Assembly: GCA_947450365.1 (NCBI GenBank)
Contig: CANFVE010000001.1
Location: forward strand, 90,538-154,537
Length of the DNA: 64,000 nt
DNA from: Cytophagaceae bacterium
GTDB taxonomy: Bacteria; Bacteroidota; Bacteroidia; Cytophagales; Spirosomataceae
Direction: 5' to 3'
The position numbers and the translations under genes were made by a program. The first letter of the stretch is position 1. The number at the start of each line of letters is the position of its first letter. The notes under the pieces were generated by a model. The model searched no databases. It was not told the origin of the DNA and saw only the letters and a list, made by a program, of their open reading frames with translations. Positions 1-7,929 of the stretch are shown here, in pieces.

Positions 1-221
1 CCATTCCCACACATCGTCCCTAAACTCCCATCCGCATTGTAATAGACCATGCGGAAATCATAGTCATTCGCATTTTGTAAAAGCATCAAGCCATCTGCCC
101 CGATCCCGAAACGGCGGTGACATAGCTGGGCGATTTGTTTTTGGCCCAACTTAAAAAATTGATTTCGATCGTCAAAAACGATAAAATCATTGCCTGTTCC
201 TTGGTATTTGAAAAACCGCAT
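1..221 (-). CDS. dapF: Diaminopimelate epimerase, N-terminal part
   Basis: The enzyme interconverts LL- and meso-diaminopimelate in the lysine and peptidoglycan pathway in the cytoplasm. Only the first 73 codons are in the window; the gene runs off the left edge. The start is the ATG at 221, giving a protein that begins MRFFKYQGTGNDFIVFDDRN. Seen directly are the family's N-terminal GTGNDF motif, the RFGIGADGL motif, and the NADGS...MCGNG segment that carries the first of the two catalytic cysteines. The second cysteine lies outside the window. It follows the DinB-family gene by 27 nt on the same strand, so the two probably share a transcript. Confidence 0.93.
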   Translation of the reverse strand, partial: MRFFKYQGTGNDFIVFDDRNQFFKLGQKQIAQLCHRRFGIGADGLMLLQNANDYDFRMVYYNADGSLGTMCGN

Positions 222-248
222 GCGATGTTAAAACTAATTTCCTGCAAA

Positions 249-776
249 TTACAAAAAATGAGGCAAGTAACGCTCATTAATTATGCTAAGGTGATGTTTT
301 TCATGGCCAGCAATCATCCAACAAATCGCCCGGACACTTACTTGGTGGCCATTGGCATTTCCAATTTGATTGGCTTGATTGGGACTGAAAGATTGAATCA
401 GGCTGATGCTTGCTTGGCGCACATGATGATATTGGGTCAGTACATCCTCAAAATCTTGCGACTCATATTGGGAATGACTTTGATAGGCATCTTCATCATA
501 GCCAGGCAATGCCTGTCGTTCACCCCTCGAAATAGCAAGTGCGCGATAGGTAAAAATGCGTTCGGTGTCGATTAGGTGGCCAATCAGTTGCTTTAAACTC
601 CATTTACCAGGGGCATAGAAAACGTTTTCCTGACCTTTTGTAAGTTTTTGGCAAACATCACGCACTTGGTTTTCTTGGTTTTTCAAGAGCTCAATCAAAA
701 CTTCTTCCGCCTCAAAGTTCAGGTATTCAGCGAAATAGCGGGAGTTTGGGTATTCGTAAGGTTCTGGTTGTCTCAT
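249..776 (-). CDS. DinB-family (DinB_2 / YfiT-like) protein
   Basis: A 175-residue cytoplasmic four-helix-bundle protein of the DinB superfamily, whose members are putative metal-dependent enzymes such as thiol-dependent transferases. Two conserved segments are visible: IGHLIDTER near residue 65 with the first histidine, and GHEKHHLSII near residue 158 with the paired histidines, together giving the usual metal-binding triad. The substrate cannot be read from sequence. The start at ATG 776 is supported by a TAnnTTTG-type box about 20 nt upstream. It is likely the first gene of a transcript with dapF. Confidence 0.85.
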   Translation of the reverse strand: MRQPEPYEYPNSRYFAEYLNFEAEEVLIELLKNQENQVRDVCQKLTKGQENVFYAPGKWSLKQLIGHLIDTERIFTYRALAISRGERQALPGYDEDAYQSHSQYESQDFEDVLTQYHHVRQASISLIQSFSPNQANQIGNANGHQVSVRAICWMIAGHEKHHLSIINERYLPHFL

Positions 777-796
777 ATATTTGAATAAATTTTAAG

Positions 797-804
797 CAAA
801 GGTA
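797..804 (-). promoter_or_regulatory. Bacteroidota-type -7 box upstream of the DinB-family gene
   Basis: Read on the minus strand the sequence is TACCTTTG, a full match to the Bacteroidota -7 consensus TAnnTTTG. It ends about 20 nt before the ATG at 776. I see no convincing TTTG -33 box. Confidence 0.5.
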
Positions 805-851
805 TTGTTTGAAAGCAGAATTTAGCTAATTTTGTGCCACCAATTACAGCA

Positions 852-928
852 GGTCCGGTAGTTCAGTTGGTTAGAATACATGCCTGTCACGCATGGGGTC
901 GCGGGTTCGAGTCCCGTCCGGACCGCCA
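852..928 (+). tRNA. tRNA-Asp (anticodon GTC), CCA encoded
   Basis: A cloverleaf can be folded by eye. The acceptor stem is GGTCCGG at 852-858 paired with CCGGACC at 918-924, followed by discriminator G925 and an encoded CCA at 926-928. The anticodon stem is CATGC/GCATG around the loop CTGTCAC, placing GTC at 886-888. The T arm contains the usual GGGTTCGAGTCCC. A Rho-independent terminator follows. Confidence 0.97.
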
Positions 929-940
929 ATTGACAAAAGA

Positions 941-968
941 GCTTCAGAGAAATCTGAGGCTTTTTTTT
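941..968 (+). terminator. Rho-independent terminator after tRNA-Asp
   Basis: Stem GCTTCAGA/TCTGAGGC with one G-T pair, a GAAA loop, and then eight T residues. It begins 12 nt after the tRNA CCA. Confidence 0.9.
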
Positions 969-1031
969 ATTTAAGGAATATCAATAAAGGGAATTATCGG
1001 TCTATATTTTGTTTTGAATAAATCCCTCATC

Positions 1032-3218
1032 CTAAACCACGATTAATCCTAACTCACGTAATTCTTGCCCGATTTCTCCCTGCCAAAAAATACTAAAATC
1101 ACCCAAATTCGAATGTGAAAATGCCTGTTGGAATTCATTAAATGTCCAGGTTTTATTAGGTCCTATGGTCATGGAGGCCAATTGGCCAACAAGCCAATTG
1201 CCCAGTTTCTCAGGTACCTGTAATTCCTCCTCATCGCGACCCATGCTCATGTGCAAAGTAATCGTACCTCGGGAAACTTTGCCTAAAGTAGGCATGGGAC
1301 CTAGCCAGCAAATTTTGTCATTCGGTTTTGGTAATTTTTCTTGTTCTGTACTCAAAATCCGTATTATATAGTTTTTCGGAATTTGTGTGCGGGGAATTTT
1401 GAATTCAAACCATTCCTGAAGGGGCATGTCTAAACCGATGCCATGCATGTAATTAAATAAGGATTTTTTGAGTCCCTCGCTGAATTTTGCGTGATCCGTA
1501 CCTGTAGGATCCGCGTGTTCCAAATCATTGTTGGCAAAGCTACCGGGTTCAGGATTCAATATTTGAATCTGATATGCATCCGGATTTAGGCCTACGGGAC
1601 TATGCACCGTCAACGCAAATTGATGCCAAAAACCGGAGTGGATTACGCCATTTTCAACGAGTTGTCGGACAACTTCCAACGAATCCACCGTTTCTTGGGC
1701 TGTCTGCGTAGGAAATCCATACATCAAATATGCATGGACCAAAATGCCCGCTTGCGTGAAATGATCAGCTACTTGGGCCACTTGGGCCACTGTGACGCCT
1801 TTGTCGATTAATTCCAACAAACGGTCCGAGGCAACTTCCAAACCACCCGAAACGGCGATACAGCCTGAACGAACCAGGAGTTGGCATAAATCCCTCGTAA
1901 AACTCTTCTCAAATCGAATATTCGTCCACCATACCACCGTCAAATCTCTTCGGATGATTTCCAACGCCACATCCCGCATCAGGGCCGGCGGTGCGGCTTC
2001 ATCCACAAAATGGAACCCATTATTTCCTGTTTGTTCAATCATCGCCTCCATGCGATCGACGAGCATGGGCGCCGTCGTGGATTCATAGTTTTTGATATAG
2101 TCTAATGAGATGTCACAAAAGGTACATTTGCCCCAATAACATCCATGGGCCAGCGTTAATTTGTTCCAACGCCCATCGCTCCACAAACGATGCATCGGAT
2201 TTGCGATCTCGATGACCGACAAATACTTGTCTAAAGGCAAATCCGTGTAATCCGGAATACCCACGTCCTTTTGTTTCACATCGGCATCTTTGGACCCATT
2301 TAGGTAGGTAACGATTCCATCGATCGAACAAAAAGTCCGCTTTAAGTCTTTTAATTCTCTTTCTCCACGTAGATGTTCCAACAGGTTCATCAAGGGCATT
2401 TCCCCATCATCCAGCGTAATAAAGTCGACAAATTCAAACACGCGGGGCTCTTGCAAGGAGCGTAATTCCGTATTTGCATAGCCCCCTCCAAAGGCTACTT
2501 TGATATGGGGATGGTGTTTTTTAATCCATTGTCCACAGCGTAAAGCACTATATAAATTTCCTGGGAAAGGAGCGGTAATGGCCACTAAATCGGGTTTTTC
2601 TTGTTGGATTTTATCCGCCAAAATTTTGACCAATACGTCATCGATAAAGGTAGGAGGTGCTTCGAGGGCATGATTTAATTCATGAAAACTGGAGGCAGAT
2701 CTACCGAGTCGTTCCGCATAGCGACTAAAGCCAAAATGGGGGTCAACGGCATCAATGATTAAATCAGAAATATCTTCTAAATAAAGGGTGGCCAAATGCC
2801 TTGCTTTATCACGAACGCCCATACTGCCAAATGCCCATTCTAAATCGGTGACTTGTTGAAAACGAGATGCTTCTGGCAGGTAATTTTGTTCGGCAATGAG
2901 GTGTGCGAGTGTGGGGTTCTTATCGTGTAAAAAGGAAATGACGGGGTCTATGGTGCGCATGTAGGACTGTTTTAGACGCATCATGCGTGACCCGTTCGCA
3001 TTCAATTTTTTGCCTGAATTTTCAATATGGGCAAATAATTGATCGAGTCCGACTTTCGAAAAAAGTTGCAGGATGACTTCTAGGCCTAAGTCGGCCTGAT
3101 ACGAAGCTACATTTTTTGTATTCAAAAATCCTTTTAAATAGGCCGTCGCTGGGTAGGGCGTATTTAATTGCGTGAAAGGTGGGGTGATGAAAAATACCTT
3201 AGGATTCTGTAAGCTCAT
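1032..3218 (-). CDS. B12-binding-domain radical SAM protein
   Basis: A 728-residue cytoplasmic enzyme with a cobalamin-binding-like N-terminal region (about residues 190-300, with GGGYANTE near 245) followed by a radical SAM barrel (about 350-550). The cluster motif is HGCYWGKCTFCD with cysteines near 360, 365 and 368. The spacing is CX4CX2C, not the canonical CX3CX2C. The classical DxHxxG cobalamin motif is not obvious, as is common in this family. Substrate and reaction are unknown. It stands alone: a terminator-bearing tRNA lies downstream and a copy of the intergenic hairpin repeat lies 56 nt upstream. The family assignment is firm, the function is not. Confidence 0.85.
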   Translation of the reverse strand: MSLQNPKVFFITPPFTQLNTPYPATAYLKGFLNTKNVASYQADLGLEVILQLFSKVGLDQLFAHIENSGKKLNANGSRMMRLKQSYMRTIDPVISFLHDKNPTLAHLIAEQNYLPEASRFQQVTDLEWAFGSMGVRDKARHLATLYLEDISDLIIDAVDPHFGFSRYAERLGRSASSFHELNHALEAPPTFIDDVLVKILADKIQQEKPDLVAITAPFPGNLYSALRCGQWIKKHHPHIKVAFGGGYANTELRSLQEPRVFEFVDFITLDDGEMPLMNLLEHLRGERELKDLKRTFCSIDGIVTYLNGSKDADVKQKDVGIPDYTDLPLDKYLSVIEIANPMHRLWSDGRWNKLTLAHGCYWGKCTFCDISLDYIKNYESTTAPMLVDRMEAMIEQTGNNGFHFVDEAAPPALMRDVALEIIRRDLTVVWWTNIRFEKSFTRDLCQLLVRSGCIAVSGGLEVASDRLLELIDKGVTVAQVAQVADHFTQAGILVHAYLMYGFPTQTAQETVDSLEVVRQLVENGVIHSGFWHQFALTVHSPVGLNPDAYQIQILNPEPGSFANNDLEHADPTGTDHAKFSEGLKKSLFNYMHGIGLDMPLQEWFEFKIPRTQIPKNYIIRILSTEQEKLPKPNDKICWLGPMPTLGKVSRGTITLHMSMGRDEEELQVPEKLGNWLVGQLASMTIGPNKTWTFNEFQQAFSHSNLGDFSIFWQGEIGQELRELGLIVV

Positions 3219-3273
3219 GTATCAATAACTTGATATTTTTTTTGTTCATCCCAACTGAATGGGAGCTTCTCCT

Positions 3274-3308
3274 TACCTTTGCCAAACCGGCAAGGATTGG
3301 CAAAGGTA
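3274..3308 (+). repeat. Intergenic hairpin repeat, copy 1 (subtype B)
   Basis: Inverted repeat with 12-nt arms TACCTTTGCCAA and TTGGCAAAGGTA around the 11-nt loop ACCGGCAAGGA. Inside the loop CC and GG can pair further. It lies 19 nt past the stop of the small lysine-rich gene and 56 nt before the radical SAM start. Four more copies are in the window, all with the loop in the same orientation. Confidence 0.9.
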
Positions 3309-3327
3309 GGGGACAAAAGGGGATAGG

Positions 3328-3435
3328 TTATTGGTATCCTGCCTTCTTTTTTTCTCTCTTTTCTTCTTTTTTCTCTTTGGGAGTTTTCGCGGGTTCTTTC
3401 TTTTCCGCCTTTTTGGAATTCATGCCTTTGGCCAT
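3328..3435 (-). CDS. Small lysine-rich peptide (35 aa)
   Basis: A short open frame read on the minus strand, starting MAKGMNSKKAEKKEPAKTPK and ending in a lysine/glutamate-rich tail before AAGYQ-like residues (KKAGYQ). It is strongly basic, has no signal or membrane segment, and is probably disordered. Small Lys/Glu-rich proteins with an MAKG...SKK start and a TPKEKK core recur in Bacteroidota genomes; I recall this from general knowledge and cannot search it here. A second in-frame ATG at codon 5 (3423) is possible. It lies downstream of the S74 fibre-like gene on the same strand, followed by a hairpin repeat. Function unknown. Confidence 0.55.
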   Translation of the reverse strand: MAKGMNSKKAEKKEPAKTPKEKKEEKREKKKAGYQ

Positions 3436-3486
3436 GGTTTTGGGGATTTAGGCGAGCAAGAACGGGAATTAAACGGACAAAATGCC

Positions 3487-3504
3487 ATTAAACACCTGTT
3501 TAAT
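3487..3504 (-). terminator. AT-rich hairpin at the 3' end of the S74 fibre-like gene
   Basis: The 18-nt sequence ATTAAACACCTGTTTAAT is a nearly perfect inverted repeat immediately after the stop codon at 3506. The flank toward the gene is a T-rich run on the plus strand and the outer flank has only TTTT on the minus strand, so termination strength is uncertain. Confidence 0.35.
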
Positions 3505-3505
3505 T

Positions 3506-6379
3506 TTATTTTTTATCTGCCATGAATTTTAAAAGTAGGTCTATTTTTTCCCACTGCTTCTCTAAATTTTTCCCTTGCTCCACTAATTTATTCTCTTGTT
3601 CGCCTATTTTGCTGGTCAGTTGCTGTATCTGTATCTGCTGCTCCTGTATGGCCTTGGTTAATACCGCCACCAAATTCGCATAAGTAATTCCTAAAATTTC
3701 ACCCTTTCCCAGATCACCCTCTATCCCCGTTATTACTTCAGGAATAAGTTTTTGTACCTCCTGGGCGATAAAACCAATTTGTCGGAGTTCATTGTTTATT
3801 AACGTATACTCAACGGGTCTTAGTTGCATGATCGTTGACAAACCATAGTGAATATTCCTACTATTTTTCTTTATTCGCGCATCTGAGGCAGATGTCCATC
3901 CTACCTGCCCCCCAATTTTGGTAACTGCACTATTCCCCAAGACAATCGAATTACTCGCGGCAACCTTGGCATTATACCCGACCGCCGTTGCATTTGTTAG
4001 ATCCCCCAAAGTAACGTCAGCCCCATATCCAATGGCCGTATTGTTATGCCCTGTCGAATTTTTAAGTAAGGTATTATTTCCCACAGCGGTATTATAATTT
4101 CCTGATTTATTTGCTTGAAGCGAAAACCAGCCAATGGCCGTATTTTCCATTCCCGCCTCCAGAAAAAACAGCGCATACGAGCCCATTGCCGTATTTCGAA
4201 TACCCGTGGTTACTGTTTTTAAAGCAGAATATCCAAATGCTGAATTATCAATTCCTGTCAAATTATTTTGTAGGGAAAATGCCCCATGGGCCGAATTTCG
4301 TACTCCAGTCGTATTTGATTGCAAGGCAAATGAGCCTAAGGCCGAATTGTATGAACCAATTAATGTCGGATTTACCCTGGATGTATTACTTTTTAACGCA
4401 TGATATCCCAAGGCCGTATTATCCGTACCCGCCAAATTGGATCTCAGCGAGGCATATCCGATGGCCGTATTTCGAACGCCCACATTGCCGCGCATGGATA
4501 AATTTCCAATGGAAGTATTGGTGGTATCTCCTCCTCCTATTCCAACCACAATACCATTGGACGTGATTTCATATGGCCCCAAATTGACAGCCCCGGTCGC
4601 ACCCGTATAGGGTACACCGGCATTTCCGCTTACCTCATGTATCGCTGTAGCCACAAAAGCAGTAGTCGCAATTTTTGTCGATTGATCCGAAGGTAGTTGA
4701 GTCACAGCGCTTGTTCCCGTCGGCAAGCTTGGAGTCCCAATGAACCCAGGGGAATCAAGCGGCGCTTTCCCATCTAAGGCACTTTGCATGGCAATCGAGA
4801 GGGGTTTGGCGGCATCCGATGTATTGTCTACATTGGCGAGCCCAACCATCGATTTACTAATTCCGCTAACCGTACCCGTAAAACTTGGTGAATTTTTATC
4901 TGCTTTCGCATCCACCGCCGTTTGTACCGCGAATCCTTGCGTCGCTTGGTCTACATATACTTTTACCGCACGCTGACTCGGATATAGATCATCACTGGTT
5001 CCCAAGCCTGTGGACGTCGATTTGTTGGCCAGATTTTCTTTCAACAAAAGGGCCGGTACCGAAGGCGAAGTAGCAGTGCCTGCCAAATCGCCGGATAATT
5101 GAATTTTACCAGGAGCCAAGGTAGTGGCATCGGCGACACCTGTACCCACGGCATTGTAAATCGCATGGTCAACATAAGCCTTAGCCGCCTTTTGACTGGG
5201 ATACAATTGGTCCGATGGACTAGCACCCCCGAGGTTCGTGGCAATGGATTTATTTGAAATTAATTCCACATCACTGGTAAGCGTACCTATGGTTGAATTT
5301 GCCGAATTCAATTGCCCTTGCATTCCACTGATTTGCCCGCCTAATGTTGAGGTACTGGCATTCAATTGGTTCCGAGTATTCGTTAATAGGCTCTGTTGCT
5401 CATTGATTTTTCCTTCCATGGCCACGATAGCGTTTGTGTTGGATACCACTTGATCCCCTACGTCCTTGATGGATTGATTGACGATCAAAAATGCCTCATC
5501 ACTTGCTTTTTTATTTTCCAAAATACGTTGATTCGCCAAACCAATCAGCACCGAATTTGACTCAATTTCCGCACGATTGGATTTAATTTCAGCGGTTTGA
5601 TTTAAGATGTTGGCTGTATTCGTTTTGATGTCAGCTGAATTCCGTGCAATGTCAGTTGCATTCCGTTCAATGTCAGTTGTATTCGTTTTGATGTCAGCTG
5701 AATTCCGTGCAATGTCAACTGTATTCGTTTTGATGTCAGCTGAATTTCGTGCAATGTCAGTTGTATTCGTTTTGATGTCAAACGTATTCCTTTCAATGTC
5801 GACCCCATTCGTTTTGATGTCAATCTTAAGCGGATCCAGATCTTTGGGGATTAAATAACCAGCATCATTGGTAAATTGGGATAATTTGGTGGGTGCATTT
5901 CGAACATTCAAATAATCCACAGCCTCTGCATAGAGTGCATAAGGTGTATAATGTAAGGTTTGGGAACTTACTTGCCTAAAATTTTTGCATCCATCGTAGC
6001 TAAGGCTGACGAGTAGTTTTTTGACATTCGCATTCCAAACAATACTTTCAAAATTCGAATACGTACGCGTGCTATTAGAGGCTTGTGGCTGCGTCGGACT
6101 TCCCGCGCCGATATCGACACTGACTAATCCAAATTCATCGGTAGTAACTTGTTGGGTTTCTTCATAATCTAGTGCCCCGGAGGTATTTAGGAGACTAAAT
6201 CGTAAACAAACATTTCCCTTATTGAGCGGTTGGCCTACTATACTCGCCCCAGGAATATCAATCGACTTCGGGTCTACAATCACTGCTTGGTAATTCAAGG
6301 TTTTTTTACTCGTTTGAGCCAGGGCGCTTGGGCCAACAAGAACGAAAAGTATGTATATGAATTGCTCATGGATTTTCAT
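3506..6379 (-). CDS. Secreted fibre-like protein with peptidase S74 chaperone domain
   Basis: A 957-residue exported protein. Domains in order: signal peptide (1-21, ending ALAQ); an N-terminal globular domain (about 22-185, starting KKTLNYQAVI) shared with the giant protein at 8579-14995; a heptad-like coiled coil (about 185-350) built of DIKTNTT/DIARNSA units; two YPSQKA...YVD modules (about 375-590); YadA-head-like repeats of the NTAIGYxSL type (about 620-825); and a C-terminal intramolecular chaperone (about 828-957). The last carries SDARIKKN, which supplies the Ser and Lys used for self-cleavage in S74 proteins, and then a terminal coiled coil. Trimer assembly and surface display are inferred. 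Phage tail spikes use the same module, but no phage genes are nearby. Confidence 0.85.
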   Translation of the reverse strand: MKIHEQFIYILFVLVGPSALAQTSKKTLNYQAVIVDPKSIDIPGASIVGQPLNKGNVCLRFSLLNTSGALDYEETQQVTTDEFGLVSVDIGAGSPTQPQASNSTRTYSNFESIVWNANVKKLLVSLSYDGCKNFRQVSSQTLHYTPYALYAEAVDYLNVRNAPTKLSQFTNDAGYLIPKDLDPLKIDIKTNGVDIERNTFDIKTNTTDIARNSADIKTNTVDIARNSADIKTNTTDIERNATDIARNSADIKTNTANILNQTAEIKSNRAEIESNSVLIGLANQRILENKKASDEAFLIVNQSIKDVGDQVVSNTNAIVAMEGKINEQQSLLTNTRNQLNASTSTLGGQISGMQGQLNSANSTIGTLTSDVELISNKSIATNLGGASPSDQLYPSQKAAKAYVDHAIYNAVGTGVADATTLAPGKIQLSGDLAGTATSPSVPALLLKENLANKSTSTGLGTSDDLYPSQRAVKVYVDQATQGFAVQTAVDAKADKNSPSFTGTVSGISKSMVGLANVDNTSDAAKPLSIAMQSALDGKAPLDSPGFIGTPSLPTGTSAVTQLPSDQSTKIATTAFVATAIHEVSGNAGVPYTGATGAVNLGPYEITSNGIVVGIGGGDTTNTSIGNLSMRGNVGVRNTAIGYASLRSNLAGTDNTALGYHALKSNTSRVNPTLIGSYNSALGSFALQSNTTGVRNSAHGAFSLQNNLTGIDNSAFGYSALKTVTTGIRNTAMGSYALFFLEAGMENTAIGWFSLQANKSGNYNTAVGNNTLLKNSTGHNNTAIGYGADVTLGDLTNATAVGYNAKVAASNSIVLGNSAVTKIGGQVGWTSASDARIKKNSRNIHYGLSTIMQLRPVEYTLINNELRQIGFIAQEVQKLIPEVITGIEGDLGKGEILGITYANLVAVLTKAIQEQQIQIQQLTSKIGEQENKLVEQGKNLEKQWEKIDLLLKFMADKK
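5602..5823 (-). repeat. Tandem 42-nt (2 x 21-nt) coding repeats
   Basis: Inside the S74 fibre-like gene, 21-nt half-units encoding DIKTNT(T/V) and DI(A/E)RNSA alternate. They give 42-nt units with high nucleotide identity, for example the recurring gatgtcagctgaatt. All units keep the frame, so slippage or recombination would change the coiled-coil length in steps of 7 or 14 residues. Confidence 0.85.
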
Positions 6380-6481
6380 GGGGCGTATTGTTTAAAAAAA
6401 TTAAATGGAATACATAAACCGAATCATCTGCACCTAGAGGAGGTCTGCAGAACCAAAAAGCAGCAAGAAAATGGCAAAAAC

Positions 6482-6775
6482 CTACTTTTTCACAATCGTG
6501 GTTGTAGGCGTATATAAACCACTGGTCAACACGTTAATCAGTCCATCCAAAAACGTATGCGTGACCGTAACTTGGTAATTTTTAGCCTCGCCGGCCATTC
6601 TAACAGGATCAGATACTTTAATGGGTGCTAAACCCGCCACGGCATAATGATTTTTTTCAACGACCGTCACTCCCGTTTGAGGACCGTTTCCTACCGTGTA
6701 GGACAAGGTATAGCAAGAAGCCATACTCAAGCATAACAAAGAAAACACTGCACAGGTAATGAATTTGTTTTTCAT
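6482..6775 (-). CDS. Bor-like small lipoprotein
   Basis: A 97-residue lipoprotein. The signal peptide ends in a lipobox (MASC, Cys near residue 21). The mature part carries YTVGNGPQTG near the start, HYAVAGLAP in the middle, and a TFLDGLINVLTSGLYTP segment near the end. These match, in order, the pattern of the phage-lambda Bor/Iss family (TVGNKP..., HHFFVSG, TFVNGLLGFITLGIYTP), recalled from memory. Bor proteins are surface-exposed lipoproteins linked to serum resistance in enterobacteria; a role here is not known. It lies 102 nt before the S74 gene. An inverted repeat GTAGGCTGCCTAC at 6787-6799 sits 11 nt upstream of the start and could be regulatory. Confidence 0.6.
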   Translation of the reverse strand: MKNKFITCAVFSLLCLSMASCYTLSYTVGNGPQTGVTVVEKNHYAVAGLAPIKVSDPVRMAGEAKNYQVTVTHTFLDGLINVLTSGLYTPTTTIVKK

Positions 6776-6882
6776 AAGATGAAAGGGTAGGCTGCCTACT
6801 CTAGGATCCAGTTTTCGGCTTTTCCTGGGTTTTAAAAATTTGTTTTATTTAGGTTATTGAAAAGCTTATTTTTCTACTGATT

Positions 6883-7920
6883 TTATTTCGCAATGCAACG
6901 TAATGAATATCGCATTCTATAATGGTTAGCATTTTGGTACGCTCCTTGACCAGGCCAAAACCTTATTTCTTTGGCGCTAAAAGAATCTAGTCGGTCTGTT
7001 GTCCAAAAAACAGTTTTTGAAGAATTTAATGTGGTACTACCATTTTCATAAACACCCGCTAGTGGGATTTTAAGGAATGAACTAAATGCACCTGAAGCAA
7101 TATTGGTGGCAGTATTCGTATTTGTTATTAATCCAGCATTTATCATTCCATTTAACTCAGCTGTCCATTCATTCGTGTTTGGAACCCTAGTGCCATAAGG
7201 ACAGGGATTATTGACCCCTCCGTTTGTATCATTCCAAGGTTGTACATTCCAAGTACTACCTGTTTTCGAATTCCAATTTGCGTCACTTGTCCAAGACTTG
7301 TCATTGAAATAGTTAAATGAATTTGTAATATAATATGTACTTGGGGTGGTATAGGTCGGCAATGGCGTTGAGGTTGATGGAGCTGACCTTAAAGCTCCAC
7401 CGTCATTAGATCTGCCCCATTGATATAAATCACCAAATGAGGCTGCATCGGTTGAACTTGTAGCAACTTGTGAAGCCCCTAAATTTCGATCCATCCATAT
7501 TCTATTGGTGTAGGGGGAGGTCACGGTACCATAAGTTGAAAAGCTAGTTGAATTTCCATAGGCCGTACCTTGGCTATTGGTGGCATAGGCGCGCGCATAA
7601 TACGTGGTACCTTGCGTGAGGTTGATCAAAGAACTTGTAAATGTCCCAATGCTCGTACCCCCATCGGTTGTCACATTATCGCTTTTCGTAGGGTTTTGAT
7701 TACTGGTACTGTAGCAGATACCAGAGGTAATTATCGACGAACCTCCCATTGTACTGATCGTACCATTCATCGAAGCACTAAATGGACCAATATTTGAAAC
7801 AGTAGATGTACTAACAGACGGAATGGCAAGAACCGTCTGTTGCATAAACCCAACGGGGATCACTTGGGCATTTGCGCCTATAGCAAAAAAGATCAATAAA
7901 AGTATGATGCCTTTTTTCAT
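6883..7920 (-). CDS. Secreted FISUMP-domain protein with fibronectin-like domain
   Basis: A 345-residue exported protein with signal peptide MKKGIILLLIFFAIGANAQ. The N-terminal half (about 40-130) is a fibronectin-III-like domain with the GICYSTSNQNPT and YYARAYATNSQGTAYG signatures common in Bacteroidota surface proteins. The C-terminal half (about 135-345) is a FISUMP (Fibrobacter succinogenes major paralogous) domain: NRIWMDRNLGASQVATSS, LYQWGRSNDG and NPCPYGTRVPNTNEW are visible, ending in RYSLRCIAK. The family's biochemical role is not established; cell-surface binding is assumed. It follows a second FISUMP gene by 9 nt, so the two are co-transcribed and co-exported. Confidence 0.82.
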   Translation of the reverse strand: MKKGIILLLIFFAIGANAQVIPVGFMQQTVLAIPSVSTSTVSNIGPFSASMNGTISTMGGSSIITSGICYSTSNQNPTKSDNVTTDGGTSIGTFTSSLINLTQGTTYYARAYATNSQGTAYGNSTSFSTYGTVTSPYTNRIWMDRNLGASQVATSSTDAASFGDLYQWGRSNDGGALRSAPSTSTPLPTYTTPSTYYITNSFNYFNDKSWTSDANWNSKTGSTWNVQPWNDTNGGVNNPCPYGTRVPNTNEWTAELNGMINAGLITNTNTATNIASGAFSSFLKIPLAGVYENGSTTLNSSKTVFWTTDRLDSFSAKEIRFWPGQGAYQNANHYRMRYSLRCIAK

Positions 7921-7929
7921 GAAATTACT

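Noticed and set aside
3274-3308. Hairpin repeats as Rho-independent terminators
   Set aside because: No T-run follows the stem on either strand in any copy, and one copy lies in a divergent promoter region where a terminator is not needed. They are annotated as repeats instead.
3230-3525. Two plus-strand open frames rich in Phe and Leu
   Set aside because: They are the complement of the lysine/glutamate-rich small gene on the minus strand and of flanking non-coding sequence.
4111-4566. Plus-strand open frame of about 150 codons inside the S74 fibre-like gene
   Set aside because: It is antisense to the YadA-head-like repeats, has unusual Trp/Pro/Tyr composition and no family features.
5602-5823. 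CRISPR-like array
   Set aside because: Repeats are directly adjacent with no unique spacers and encode in-frame heptads within a gene; no cas genes are nearby.
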